From NCBI GenBank assembly GCA_004794785.1, contig SJOL01000695.1, positions 1 through 64,000 of the forward strand: DNA of 64,000 bases, given 5' to 3'. The notes under the pieces are model-generated. The model saw only the letters and a program-made list of their open reading frames with translations, was not told where the DNA came from and did no database searches. A program made the translations under genes and the position numbers. The stretch comes from Opisthorchis felineus (Eukaryota; Platyhelminthes; Trematoda; Opisthorchiida; Opisthorchiidae). This document shows, one piece after another, positions 22,640 through 34,760 of this stretch (positions are counted from its first letter, which is position 1; every line of letters starts with the position of its first letter).

Positions 22640-23670
22640 TAAATTCAAGGGATCTGCTCCACATTTCGGCCTTCAACGTGCGTACTCTGTCGAATTAGGC
22701 AACTGCTTGGTCTTGCTGAGACCTTGTTTCTTTCGGTTGATGTATGGTGTCTCTAAGGGGGCGAGATGGTCCAGTGGTTAGAGCGCGAATTTACTGATCG
22801 GAAGGTCCGTGGTTCGAACCCTACCTCTGCCTCTCGACTTCCCCTGTCTACGCTTGGGCAACCTGGCAGTATCCCAGCCCTCGTGCTTCCTTCTGGTAGC
22901 ATGGCAGTTAGGCACCGAACGGATGCTACAGCTGAACAATGGTGTCTCCAAAACACGCATACAAGACCGCAATCGGGTCGTCCACATCAAACCGATCGGT
23001 TCGAATCCGGATTCTTGTCGCGTTACTCTTCGTGTATCTGGTGATCCTGACGCAGTGGCTCGTGATACCTATGGTATGGGAGCTGTGCTTAGCCTCGGGG
23101 CTGAATGCGCCTTACTGAACTAGATTCCGGTAAATAACCGTCTTTGCGCTATTAAGTCGATTGGTTCGATCAAGATCAACGCGGTAAACGATGCCTGATT
23201 GTTGTGTCAGCTTATGCTCCGATAGACATCAGCTCTGAGGCTAAGATAGCCTTTATCATGACTGAGTCCTGAGGAAGCCTATCATGGCGGCTGATTCCAA
23301 GTTAACGCTCACCGCACAGATAGTGAAGAGCGGCTTCTTTACTTATGGACTGGACATCATTCCTTTCTGGCCAGCACAAGCGCCTCACACTGTGACTTGG
23401 AGACAATCAGCGACCACCAGATCGATTCAGTTGGACCTTGTGGCAATCAGAACCCGGTGAAACGCTTTAATACAACGTCCTCATCTACTTGACTCTGCTC
23501 ACGGCATTGTGTGGACACGTCTCTCCATTCGGCTTCCATCTGGAACATGCCGGTTGATGCAAGGCCATCCAGTTCATCATCCGCCAAGCGTCTTGGTAAC
23601 CCAACAATATTGATTCGATTGAAAAACTCAAAACAACAAGGGCTTTGACGACGACTGGAAAAGACTGTAG
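22640..23670 (+). pseudogene. RTE-like LINE endonuclease and linker, split by a SINE
   Basis: The frame near 22660 reads HISAFNVRTLCRIRQ, the N-terminal start of the apurinic-type endonuclease of RTE-like elements. It runs to VDVW near 22750, where a SINE (22757-22938) interrupts it. It resumes as VSKTRIQD near 22945, then SGDPDAVARDTYGMGAVLS near 23038, RLCAIKS near 23142 and CLIVVSAYAPIDISSEAKIA near 23190-23255, then a diverged end through SAHGIVWTRLSIRLPSGTC near 23495. The AGDMNAQ metal-site segment is not found; a deletion lies near 23270. Stops and frame changes are present, so the element is dead. The sequence at 22190-22640 may be its 5' leader. Confidence 0.8.
22757..22938 (+). mobile_element. 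tRNA-derived SINE, copy 3, with target duplication
   Basis: Complete copy with A-box region GCGAGATGGTCCAGTGGTTA and B-box GGTTCGAACCCTACC. It is flanked by ATGGTGTCTCTAA at 22744-22756 and ATGGTGTCTCCAA at 22939-22951, a 13-bp target duplication with one difference. It sits inside the endonuclease frame of the LINE at 22640-23670, so it is younger than that element. Confidence 0.9.
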
Positions 23671-23682
23671 AGAAGCGAACTG

Positions 23683-24530
23683 TCAGGCGTGATGGGACTC
23701 ACGTTGTGTGCCCCAGCATAAACGGCGGTCTTGAATTGTGGCTCTCCACCGGTGGCTGATGGACACGTAGTCCCATTGGGTCCGCCATTCATCTGGATGT
23801 AATGGCCGCCGGGTTACACGGTGCGTGCGTTTATGTTGAAAATTCGTGGTTGTCGGAAACGGTTGATGGTCAGCGCACAATTAGGAGGGTCACTCTCTGC
23901 TGTCTGTGTAGCAAGCACTGACGTCGAACTGCCGCCCAGAGAACTCAGGCGACGACTTTGTTATTCGTATTAACTGCAAGGATGAAAATGTCAATACTTC
24001 TTGCTTGACGAATGAGTCCGGATAAACCTTGATTGAAAGTATTCTTCTCGGTACCAGAACTGCAGTCTGTTGGGGCATATGTCGATACTACACACAGGCA
24101 CCGTTCTTCATTTAGAACTCGGACGTTTAAAGCTCCCATGTAGAAAGTATGTCGTCGATTTAGCAGTGTTACTTTGTTCATCGTTAATGGGCAGCAGACT
24201 GTATAAGGCACGTCAGTCGGATAACTGACAATCAAGTGGTCCAGAAACGTCTTCTTGTATGGAGGTTAGGGGTTGGGGAGGGACATCAGTGGACAGTACA
24301 AACAGGTATCGGTTTGTATGTCAACTAGTATTGGGCTTGATTGAGATGGATAAGCAAACGGCGCCAAGGTGATTGTTCAGTGGAATCAAATCCAGTAAAG
24401 CGCGTTCAGCTCTGGGGCTGGCTGCATATCCGATGTCATATATTGGACGAATAATCGCCTCTGTATGACCGGATACACGAAAAGTGAAGTATGAAAGAGC
24501 TGAGAGCAAATCCAACTAGAGCGTCGAGTA
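23683..24530 (-). pseudogene. RTE-like LINE endonuclease fragment, tail to tail with its neighbour
   Basis: Minus-strand reading from the right: SPRAERALLDLIPLNNHLGA near 24420, CLCVVSTYAPTDCSSGTEK near 24100, LSGLIRQARSIDIFILA near 24010, then MCADHQPFPTTTNFQHKRTH and SISHRWRATIQDRR down to about 23710. These are consecutive endonuclease blocks. Just before the second block, MGALNVRV repeats the N-terminal start motif out of place, so the copy is rearranged. Its right side up to about 25240 resembles the leader of the neighbouring copy (shared TAAACCCAGAG block). It meets the plus-strand fragment at about 23680. Confidence 0.8.
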
Positions 24531-27450
24531 AAGGTCAGAGTAATCCGATTTCCACACCACTGCACTTAATCAGCAATTCAATTCAATTTATCAGCTGTAA
24601 ACCGTGTACCATAGGCACATTGGTTCCAGCTGCTATAATTTCGATCACCACCTAATCAGCGACAGTTAGTCTTGGTTCCAGAGATAGTCTGTTTATTTGG
24701 AGCATGCCCGTGATCTCATACAGGTCAGCGTGACCCTTTCTTCATGTCGGCTCCCCTGACCCAGACGCACAAACAGGTCGGATAGGACCAGTAGCAGAGA
24801 ATCACTGATAAAAGGTCAACGTTTCCATCAGACGTGACATGGTTCACTCAGGTTCAAATTCCACCAAAACTGAACTACGTATGTCGTTCCAGAAGGGTTT
24901 GGTAAACAGTCAGTGGCTTTGTGGCTGGGCTTTGGCACAAAAGCTTCGTCAGGCCAAGTGAATAGGTTACCGTGTTAGCCGTTCTTTAAGGCAGAGGGAG
25001 AACCAGCCGGCAAGATCTCTTTTGATTAGCACAGCAGTGAAAATATCTTGCCAGCCCAACTCCATGTATATTCCGACGAATTTACAACTAGGCTATGCGT
25101 CCTGACCCTAATCCCACCTCTTCACTCCCCACGAGGCACTCCTAACCCAGTCTTGTTCAACCGAATTCCAGGCAGCTGTGCTTAAAAGCTCTGGGTTTAC
25201 AATGACATAACCTCAGGAGCGCGTGCGACAACGATGGCGCTGATAGATGTTTGAATCTGTTGTGTCCTTGGGGGGAGCATGGACCGCCGTAGTCGATTCC
25301 AACAGGTAGGGAAGTATAAACTACCTCCGGATAAAAATGCCTGTAGAAATGAAAATCGTGACGCTTTTACCCATCACTTAATTCAGACTTACTGGTGTGC
25401 TGTTTATACGTCCGGCTGTCAACAATGCCACTGTAAAAATGTTGAATTTATCTTCCGTACATAGTATACTCGTTGCAGAAGGGCCACCTTTTGTTTGAGT
25501 TGGGCGGATATTCGGGATGTCGAAGTATTTTCTATCGAACAGTGACGTAATAAAGTGTATAAGATTAGTCACTGTGTGGATGTATTGCTGTTCAAGGCGA
25601 AATCTGATAGCAGGCGCACAGTTTGATAAGTTGGTCTCCTTTGGCATGTACGGGGTCCATAACATAGCGTCCAACAGAATGATGACGGCAGACATATACG
25701 TCGATGTCTTCCAGCAAGAGAATGTTGCCGCTTTTCGGAACAGTAGTAACTTATCTTTGTCGTATTCTACTGAACACAACGATGAAGCACGTGCACTGAT
25801 CAGGGTCACGTAGTTTGGACAAATTAATCTCCGCCACAGTGAAGGAAGACGTGGATTGGTCCTACGGCATCCTGAGTCAAGGATTTTTTGGTGCAGTCGG
25901 ACAGGGAAAAAGCGATCATGTAATCCTGTTTTCTTCCTGTCTCGTAGTCAACCCAGTAAAAGAATTGTCCCTAACTGGCATCCCGAAGACTCCCTTGATA
26001 GGTCAACCGTGTTTTACCAAGGGATGTGACGTCGAAACAAGTCGGCGCTTCGTGCACTACTGTTTGTCCAGCAGTGTTCGGAAGTTCCAGGAGCCTCGGA
26101 AACGCGTTCGCTCTTTTTTACCCGCAAAGAAACGCATTCGTATTGGTGCTTAAATCACCCTCCCCCCTCCGACAGGTGCTCAATCTGGAAAAGGTGTAGC
26201 TGTCTGGATCCCAGAGTCCGTGCCTTGTACCAAATTCATAACTTTGAGGTTTTTCTTACCGGTATCATTACTTTCCGCCACGTCTTTCACCCATATCGTA
26301 CAAATCAGGGTGTCCTAAATGCAACAAAGCAAAAAAAGACAAACCGCTTTTCTGAACCAGATGCTCAAAGTGGCAAACCTGAAGGCTACGGCAGTAGTGC
26401 TTACACAATAGTTGTTTGACGCTATAATGCCTCCACCTAACTTCAATTCAGATCCGTGCAAACTGGTTATTCAACACCAACATGCGAAAGGTTGTTAGAA
26501 ATGCCCTGGACGACTGATAAATACAACCTTTTGAATAACATGCGCGGCATCCTGAAATATGTCTCCAAGGCATATCCATGGTAAGACTCCTAATGAGTTC
26601 GGTTTTCAATAGCCTCAATGGATGGTCGGTCTTGTGGCCGAACTTTTCAGGAATCCTCATTAGGAGATCCCAAGCCCTTGTTTAGGATAAAAAAGACGCA
26701 AAGGGCAGGAAAAAATGCATCGGATAACTGTGTAAGACAAGAATATCAGTGGGCTTGTCACTCCTTGGTTGACTGCAGAACACCGTTTTACCGTGATCTG
26801 TTGTCGGTTTATCGGTAAGGCGAATCCCCAGTCTTTCCACAGCGGACAACTGGATTCGGCTGTTAAGTAGTTTCCATTTTGGTCTCTCAAATTACCACTC
26901 TGGACTTTCGGAAGTGGTCCTCTGGGTCCACGATTGAACGGACCATTAGACCTACCCGAATATTATCTAACACCAACCGGTAGTATGTGTATGTATCTGA
27001 TAAGTCTTGAGAAGGTGCCTACCCTCTGCATAAACCGTGGGTTTCAGCTGTTCAGTTATTTTCTTCTGGGCATTCCACGGTCTTATACTCTTGAGGTCAA
27101 CACGGGGTAAATGGTTTCATATACAAACTGCATGTGGGGTTACGTATCTTGCGCAAAGTCTATCGGCGGACTTGAACGTAACAGGCAAACCTGGCACTGG
27201 ATACCGGTCAGCTTAGTGTGTATCTATTTGTAACCGTAGCACTTCTGTAACTCAATGCTGACGGGTGTGCGAGGATGGTAAGAAAGTCGGCGTCGAATGG
27301 TTCATGGTGACCTTCCATCAGACTCATTCGCCCAGTAAACTGATACATCGCAAGTCCAAGAGATTGTATTCGTTTATGCCTTCGTTTTCAGTGTTTTGTG
27401 TCACGCTTCCGTCCCTGCTGTTGTCAGCATAATTTCACTTTGCTACGCCC
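24531..27450. other. No recognisable gene; probable LINE leader at the left
   Basis: The left 700 bases may be untranslated leader of the minus-strand LINE. From 25378 to 26153 frames are open on both strands (143 codons minus, 98 and 112 plus) but have no motif I recognise and no splice context. The coincidence of frames on both strands speaks for low stop density rather than a gene. Confidence 0.35.
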
Positions 27451-27519
27451 AATCTGTATCCGGAAGCTTCACTGCCGCTTTATTGATCCGAATTCAAGCT
27501 TATGCTTATGCGTTCTAGT

Positions 27520-27745
27520 CTTCGCCCTTTCTATGTGGTTGCCTGGTCCACAACTGTTTTACGTTAGGTGCAGATTCTTCCACAGGGTTTTGGTTGGGCT
27601 AGTCAGCGTTTCGTTCAGAGTATGACGTGGTCCCTCGTCTCAGAATTCACGTCTGAAAAGTTAACCACCATCGTGGCCCACATGTTTGGCGTCCAAAGGA
27701 CGAAACAAGCAACATATCACCCAGTTTACTATTTGCGCACACCAA
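27520..27745 (+). pseudogene. Gypsy-like integrase core fragment
   Basis: Near 27540-27590 GADSSTGFW resembles the ADTVARAF-like block before the middle catalytic Asp, and from 27640 the frame reads EFTSEKLTTIVAHMFGVQRT followed by KQATYHP. In intact Gypsy integrases the pattern is DRG.EFTS...L...G..RT.T.AYHP..NG..ER. The catalytic Asp is lost (it reads VTWSLVSEF) and the NG..ER block with the last Glu is gone. One frame shift separates the halves. Confidence 0.65.
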
Positions 27746-29680
27746 TCACTGTTGGAACTAGTATGACAAAATTTGACCCTAATTTTTTTCTGCAGACTTT
27801 TTAGTTACAATGTCAAAACGTCACGACTATTTCTATGAGAGCAGGTGATCATCTGAAGTAACTTTTACCCCAGATAATTCCGTCATAATTGTTGGTTTGA
27901 CAGCTGTAGCCCTTTTAAGTTCACGCGCACCGCTGTCGGCTTGGCAACTAAATAACAATTTTGAGTACTAATTTAAGGAGTGTCCTAATAATTACAACCG
28001 TGAGAGCTCAGAAAGAAGGTTCTCGATTGTTCCATGTTCATTTGAAAAGTCAGATTCTTCATTTGTCACCCCATTCGGCTTCCCAAGTCACCTACATCCA
28101 TTGGTGTCCTTCGCAGTGTTGTAAAAATTCGGCAAACACATCATGTGTTTACTCACAACTGCAGAAGGCGGTCCTCAACATGAACATCGAGGATGCAGCT
28201 GACAGCCCAACCTGCGGTGTTCCACTGAGGCAACGAGATGTGACGTTTACCAACAGTTGTTATGAGTCTCCTGGCATCCGATGACAATTTGGTGCTAAAC
28301 ATGACATGCTTTGGGGTCAGTGATGCCCGACAAAAATTCCTCAGGCACACTACATTCCAAATGGCACGGTAAATAGAGATGTGGCCTTTTTCTAGGGCAC
28401 GGTGACAACATTATGGATAGATTGAGCTGAAAAGATACTCAAAATTTTTCACGACTGGGAAGATATTTCCTCATAGAGTGCATCTAAATAATGCATGCTC
28501 GATTCGGACGGTCCTGAAGTCCAGCACTCATGCAGCTGTTACCAATAGTTTGCTGCCAGGAAAAATAAAATTGGGTAGAAGTTTGATAAAAATGGTGTGA
28601 AGTGTTTAATCGATTTCCCATTGGATTGTGCTCCTTCAATTCATTCAAGTTCAGACGCTTCAAAATGGCGCACGCACTCTGCTGCACTATCAGTCCACAT
28701 TCTTTGCGTCACACTTCTCCAAATGCTGATTGGAATGGAGAGCTTGTCGGTCACTAAGTGAAGACTGCCATCGGAAATTAAATCTAGTTTAGAGGAATAG
28801 GAATTAATAACTCTGGAAAGTGGAAAATGTGGTCGACAACTACGTGGGACCAAATCACAGCGCCGTCCAGTACTAAAACTGTGACAGAAAATGTAAGCGG
28901 TCCCATCTTTTTCCCGGGAAAACTTACTTCCGTGTGAGGTTTAGTTTTACTAGAGTGGGTAAGCACTTTGTATCACTGTGCACAGTAAAACGCAATACGC
29001 TACCCTCCTACTAAAGGCAGTGTTACCCCTGTTGGGAGGTTTTCAGTTGACGGAGGGTTGTACCTTGAACTTTCGTCATTTGCTACCATCTTCATGAAGG
29101 CACTTTCTTGGCACGTATGTAAACTGTATAGTGGATCAGAAGATACCCGTTATGTAGACGTGGTGGTCTTTGTTGCAGGTGTCCGCTGTTTGAAGGATGA
29201 CTAGGCATGCTTTGTGCATACTCTGTGAGTAAACCCGAGACATAATAAGTGAACAGTCCGCGAATTCACCTGAGGTTATCGGAAGTTTGGTTTACTCAGT
29301 CGCTAGGGCCCAAAAGCAAAAAACAGGTTCGAAAATCCTTCCGAGTGAAATCCCCACCCCCATCGATACCGATAAGTACACTGAATAACTTCATACGGCA
29401 ATCAATCAAATATTTGGTATAATGTGCTTACTCTGATTTGTGAAGGTCAGAAAAAGATGTACATTCTGGGGTCAGATAGGCGCGACACATTCATATGCAT
29501 AGGTGAATATTACCCAAGTTTATCGGATGGCGCGGCAAATCACGATGGTGATAGGATCAACCATCAAATACTCAAACCGAGAAAGTCATGCTCATTCACT
29601 CAGTTGAAAAACGCTTGGAACCGATCAATAAAACAACCCTGTCGGAGTAGTTTGGAAAACACTCAGTAAATTTATTTGTG
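27746..29680. other. No recognisable gene
   Basis: Several minus frames of 60-70 codons (28153-28350, 28484-28687, 28641-28853) lie in a row, which hints at an old coding sequence, but none matches a family I know. No recurring repeat is present. Confidence 0.35.
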
Positions 29681-29685
29681 GAGCT

Positions 29686-29945
29686 CGAGATAGCTTAGTG
29701 GTTAAGGCTTCAACTTGCTGATCTGAAGGTCCGGGGTTCGAATTCAACCTCAGCTTCTCGATTGTTCCTGTCTAGACTTGAGCGACCTGACGGTATCTCA
29801 GCCCTCAAAACCTCTTCAGGTGGCATGACAGCTAGGCACTGAAACGGTGTCACAGCTTAGCGATTGTTGGACGGCAGCGAAGCATCGGTGTTGAACACTG
29901 ATGTTATGCTGTCGACGCTGATGATGGATGAAATAAAATGATAAA
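29686..29945 (+). mobile_element. tRNA-derived SINE, copy 4, with LINE-like 3' tail
   Basis: Diverged head (CTCGAGATAGCTTAGTGGTT) with A-box and B-box (GGTTCGAATTC), the usual body, then an extra tail not seen on most copies: GGACGGCAGCGAAGCATCGG, a TGTTATGCTGTCGACGCTGA stretch and ATGATGGATGA. The same tail ends the RTE-like LINE at 55620-56290. This is the typical relation between a SINE and the LINE that mobilises it. Confidence 0.8.
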
Positions 29946-29946
29946 T

Positions 29947-30130
29947 AATCGTTCAGCTGTTACACCCTTTCGATGCCCAGCTGCAATGCCACCCAAAGAA
30001 AGCACGAGGGCTGGGATACTGCCAGGTTGCCCAAGCGTAGACAGGGGAAGTCGAGAGGCAGAAGTCGGGTTCGAACTACGGACCTTCCGATCAGTAAATT
30101 CGCGCTCTAACCACTGGGCCATCTCGCCCC
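29947..30130 (-). mobile_element. tRNA-derived SINE, copy 5
   Basis: Full-length reverse-strand copy directly abutting copy 4. On the minus strand it opens GGGGGCGAGATGGCCCAGTG, with the B-box GGTTCGAACCCGAC altered at one base. GATGATGGATGA on the left and GATGACGGATGA on the right could be its target duplication, which would place its insertion in the tail of copy 4. Confidence 0.82.
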
Positions 30131-31740
30131 CGATGACGGATGATGATTTCCAGACAACACTTCGCTTTTGATACAACAGCTTCTTCAGGCCAGGCTACAA
30201 GGTTATTTGAAGTTTAAGACAGAAGGAGAATCAGCCACAAAATCCTCTTCATACTTCCAGGTCAAACCACTGTTAGATGTCAGCTAAGGAATTTTGTTTT
30301 TCGGGGTGGGTCAGCAAGCTTTAAGACCGAAGGGGGCAACGTTCACATGGATTTAGGACGAACCTAGTGTCTGGTTCTTTCACTTCACACCACGTGAGGA
30401 TCCCCTCGAATGTCGTTTAAAATTTTGTCCGTCTGTATGGACAAGCTATTCCCACAACAGTTTGTTAGGGATTACGTGAACTTTGGACGGCTTCGATTTT
30501 CTATTCCTTCTTCCGATGATTCCATGTTTATTGGTAACCACACTCAGTTACGTGTGAACTCGATTTATCTAAGACCGCTCTACATGCGCTTCTCAGTTCT
30601 ACTTCTATCTTAAATCTCAACAAAACTTGTAACCTAGTCACTTGGTATGATGAGGCTTTTGTGTCAAAAGCGAAATGCCACCCAGCAATAAATCTACCGA
30701 TTGTTTTTCAACCTTTTCCGGAAACGAAGTCAGCTCAGCTCTGTTAACAACCTCTAGCAGTAAATACGTGCTGCTATCGTGCATGTTGTTTGAAAATGTT
30801 TTTTCCACTGTAACTCTGTTTACGTTTGGTGACATCCCTTCGGGGGACATGTTTTTGAGGGATTTATGACGTGATTCCTATTTGCTATCTATGGATGTCG
30901 TCATTACCAGGAGGATAATCTTTGGAATTTAGTTACCTGATTCCTCTGATTGTTTTCTGCCACAAGGAAGCCCATCTCATATTTCGTTTTTAACGATTGT
31001 CATCAACGTTTAATGGAATTATCCCCAGAACGATTACCTAGATCCACAAAAAGTTTCATGACTCCTCTCCTTGGATTCTTTTTGCATACACATGCTTAGC
31101 CTTGGCAATAGTTTCAAAACAACACAACCTAGAAGACCAGCTGTGGTTACATTTGAGTGCAGTTTGAATTAATTAACACTATGCAAATGAATGTAGCTGG
31201 CGGTCGTCGGCTTCACACAGGACCTTTTGGAGCACCGACGAACACACGATGCTGGGTTCTACCTCCCCAAACCACACCAATGCGTTCTCACGTGGTTGTG
31301 TTGGAAGGGTTTGAAGGCCTGCAAGTTGCGGAACATCGTCTGCAAGGTCATTTGGATGACTTCAATGGACAGGAGGTCCACCCTAGAAGTGATTGAAGAG
31401 GCCTGCTGCGCTCGATACTTTGAGTGGGTACAATGTGGCCCAGTCGAACCACCCGTGTTAGATGGTTTTTCATACATGGGACCAGTAGATGTGAATTCGC
31501 AGCCGATTACAGCTATTAAAAGTCTGTCCGTGTGAAATCAAGAAAAGATGGGCAACACGGATCGCTCACTTTTCACCATACAGTATAGATGTCGCCCATA
31601 AGCTCTACGCGAAACGGAAACGGATTCTTCTTGATATGCCAATACTCCTAAAGCTGGGGGAAACTTCTGGCGAGCTAACTACCGGGTTTCACCAGATAGG
31701 TCTAGTTCCCCGATTCCCCTTAATCTTCATGACACAACAC
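30131..31740. other. No recognisable gene
   Basis: Overlapping frames on both strands at 30638-30869 and 31157-31535 lack motifs. At 31655-31730 a few blocks (GGGTTTCACCAGATAGG and others) could be a very decayed ribozyme half of the hammerhead family. Confidence 0.35.
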
Positions 31741-31744
31741 ACTA

Positions 31745-31995
31745 TTCACAAAGTTACTGAAAGCTCTTCCACAGTCCAATACCAGTTTCACCCTTGTTGA
31801 GGCTCATCAGGTAGGCATAGTACCCGACTTTCCGTCAACCTTGTGTCATAAACATGAAACTTGATCGAATCTCTCGTTCCTGTTAGTGTAATTTGCAAAT
31901 GACCCCGTTTAACCAAATCCATCAATCGTGTTTCCTAGTTGAGCACCAAAATAGACGTATGTGGAGTTAAACGCTCATTTGCAAATCAAGTTAAT
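31745..31995 (-). repeat. Hammerhead-family repeat with ribozyme on the minus strand
   Basis: The minus strand carries the ribozyme core: CTGATGA at 31810-31804, a stem II of CCTC/GGGT type and GAAAC at 31789-31785, with GUA at the cleavage position. The first base pair of stem I is lost, so activity is doubtful. To the right, CGAATCTCTCGTT near 31866 and CTCATTTGCAAATCAAGTTA near 31976 are body blocks of the same family. Confidence 0.7.
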
Positions 31996-32433
31996 GTTAC
32001 CGGGAGATCCAACTGGATATACTACTGAATTCCAACCTGATGAGCCAGAGAAGGCAAAACCGGTGTTGGCCTTACCAAGAATTTTCATCAAAGTTGCAAG
32101 AAGAGTTAAATCAAGAAGAATACCCCGATAGTTTAAATGTCCTTCTAACTGAAACACAGGCGGCATTTGTGTGGTCCGTTCATTTGAAGAACATTATGAA
32201 GGCGATATCGAGTTCTGTTAATTTTTTGTGAAAAAAACATGCGTCCGCATGAGTTCTTAAAGTACAGCTGAAGATGTACAAAGTTCCGTATGCAGAAAGA
32301 TACTGGTCTTTCGGGCTTTTACGGTAAAGATTGCCTAGGCATTTTGTAACCAGATTTTGGGGTTTGATATTGTTTAGACGGAATTTCTGATAAGCGTGCT
32401 TTAGAAGTTCGGTTATTATCATATCAGCTATTC

Positions 32434-32886
32434 ATGGGGGTAGTTCGATGTAATGGCTCGTTGATGAACCTAAAGCTGTTCACAATAAAACAGCCACTAG
32501 TTGGAGACAAAAGAAAACCTCTTTTTCCCATCCTATTCAGCCAAGTTTGTACGAGAACTGCACTACTTGTTTGCATGGTATCAAAAACTTGTTTGACAAA
32601 ACGTTACCTACACTTTATTGCGCTAATTTTCTACTTTTTATATTTTACATCAGTACCTCATAGTAGAAATTTTGTAAAGTTTGGGTTTGCTTTCCATGAC
32701 CTGCCACCCGCTAACCAAGAGTTAACTTTTCATCGAAGAAGTAGTGAGGTATCTTCTTTAACCGGCTCTTCCACCAGGGCCTTTAGGGCAAACAGTTTCG
32801 GTCTCCCCGAACGGCTGTCAAAACTTCTAACACATCTTCATTTTTGCAGAATACCCATGCAACAGAACCCGACAGAACTCGACTAG
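32434..32886 (+). other. 150-codon open frame of unknown nature
   Basis: The frame is open with a hydrophobic stretch (FIALIFYFLYFTSV) about a third of the way in. No family is recognised and the first half is AT-rich. A splice acceptor-like TTCATTTTTGCAG lies at 32837-32849, inside the frame. It may be chance; I give it little weight as a gene. Confidence 0.15.
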
Positions 32887-33444
32887 ACTGGCGCTGTATT
32901 GGCCACAGCTTTTCGACCACATTATAGTGCTAAAGCGACTTCGATTCAGTCCCTGGATATACGTCGAGTGTGCCTGCAAAAGTCCTCTGTGAGGCAGTTG
33001 TACAACAAACAACAACGTACGCCGTCATTTCGAAAAACGTTTTAATCGATCTCTACAACCGTTTCCTCGTCTTGATCGTCTACCCATCAGTTACGTATCT
33101 ATCCAGTGGGGGCAGAATCAATGACTGACGGATTTTGTACGTGTACAACCATCGATGGATCGATCGCGACTGATGCAGCTGGCTGCGACCAGGTGAACTG
33201 GAAAATGGACAAATATCTGACCGAAGTCAAGTCGTGACGCGGGATCAATAACGGCTGCTTTGATCCTACATCGTGGATAGTGTCACTACAAACGTGAACG
33301 CAATTTGTGCTGCACGTATTCCGAGAACGTCCCTTATCAAGCAAGTGTTGCAAGTAGACTACGCTGAAACACAAGTGGAGCAGACGTTCAGTATAACGCG
33401 ACATCACGTGGTGTGCATTCTCTTTGTCTGCTGTCTCTTTCCAG

Positions 33445-33532
33445 GCCAGACGGGTTGTTGTCTCACTTTTGCTCTAGCTTTAGGAGACTTTTCGGCGGAC
33501 AAGAAATTGGACACGGAAAAGGATCTAGCCTA
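33445..33532 (+). other. Weak candidate exon
   Basis: A good acceptor, TGCTGTCTCTTTCCAG, ends at 33444, and a possible donor CTAG/GTAAAA lies at 33532/33533. Between them one frame reads HFCSSFRRLFGGQEIGHGKG without stops. Both signals are ordinary, and nothing connects this to another exon. Confidence 0.15.
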
Positions 33533-34409
33533 GGTAAAAAAGCCGTTGGTGGGTTACCTACAACAAAAAGGATGTGACGCGAAATTCACACACGCGTAGT
33601 GTCGAATGAAGGTGAAATAATGTTGACGACTTCTTTCGATATGAGTGCTCCTCATTAATCTTTTTAGAAAACATCTTGGAGTTTTAACCGGCTTCAAAAA
33701 TTAAACCTCAAAAGTCTCCAGTAAGTCACAGTGGGTTGTCGGCCGGAAACTATAAATGGCTGAGAATGTTCGCAAAGCTTTTAAACGTGTTCGGTAGCTA
33801 CCCGTACCAGTCGTCATCCAATTTGAGTAAGATCATGTTTACCCCATTACTGCTTGGTTCCCGGGATCTTACACCTAGGCACTCTAGGTGACTGAGTGCT
33901 GCTCACTTTAAAGGGAGTTAAAACTCATCTCGTAAGTTGTCATAGGCTCACTGTCCAAAATTTTATCTATTTTTACGTGGTAGTCAGAGGTGTGAATCCC
34001 CTTGGGGATTATAAATGATTCTTCAAACCCTTCCTTAGAAAATCCTAGCGACTTCCATTTTTGTGCTGATCATCGGAATGAGCGGTATCCGTCAAAGGGT
34101 TGTTGCGTTTTCTAAATGAACTTACAACAAAGTAACTTCGAGTACTTAATTCAAGCAGTCAACACAAGTATTTGAAGACCAAAAGCCCAATCGCCCACTT
34201 GTCTAGATGTGATTTTTGCTCATCAATCCATCAAACGGAAAAGACAAATCTTTTTCGGCGAACCTTATCCACCTTAAGGTGAGATGATTGCCCTCTGACT
34301 AGACAAATAAAGAGGAGCTTGAATGGAAGTACTAAAGGATCGACAGCAATTTTGCTATCTCAGTTCAAGGACAGGAGGACAAATATGTCCGCCCAAGTAA
34401 CACTACACT

Positions 34410-34760
34410 ACTAATGAGGGTGGTAAAGAACACCCAATGGGTTTCGCCTCTCCTAAAACTCATCTGGTAGGCGTGGACCCTGAGCTTCCGTCAAATTTAC
34501 GCTCTACTTGAGCACCGAAATGTAGGCAAGTGCCTAAATACACTCATTTGCAAAGTATATTAATGGTGACGAAGGAGTTAGCTGAATTCAACATGAGTCT
34601 CTCGTTTATGTTATTCTCGAATATCATGCCAATCGGAATATGAAGCGACCTCTGCGCAGCACACTCGGTTGAAGAATACCATAACCGAAAGACCCGGCTG
34701 AGGTTCAGTTTGGTCTCCCTTTAATACCAATTTAACCAATGAATGGGTATACTCCGAAGC
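34410..34760. repeat. Hammerhead-family repeat, decayed
   Basis: From left to right: a worn ribozyme half on the minus strand (ACTCATCTGGTAGGCGTGGA), the head AATACACTCATTTGCAAAG near 34536, plus-oriented body ATGAGTCTCTCGTTTATG, and from about 34630 body blocks in the opposite orientation (CTCTGCGCAGCACACTCGGT). The order implies two units in inverted arrangement with internal loss. Confidence 0.6.

Noticed and set aside
22757..22840. Functional tRNA gene
   Set aside because: The A-box and B-box are tRNA-like, but the sequence runs on for 100 bases into the SINE body, recurs twelve times, and does not close a proper acceptor stem or anticodon arm.
25378..25813. Gene of 143 codons on the minus strand
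   Set aside because: The plus strand is open over the same bases, no motif is recognisable, and there is no splice or promoter context.
29904..30176. Protein-coding gene with an [20 protein letters not shown] start
   Set aside because: The frame is the SINE translated on the minus strand. The same peptide appears wherever a SINE copy lies (16176-16478, 22766-23044, 49400-49606), so it is a by-product of the repeat.
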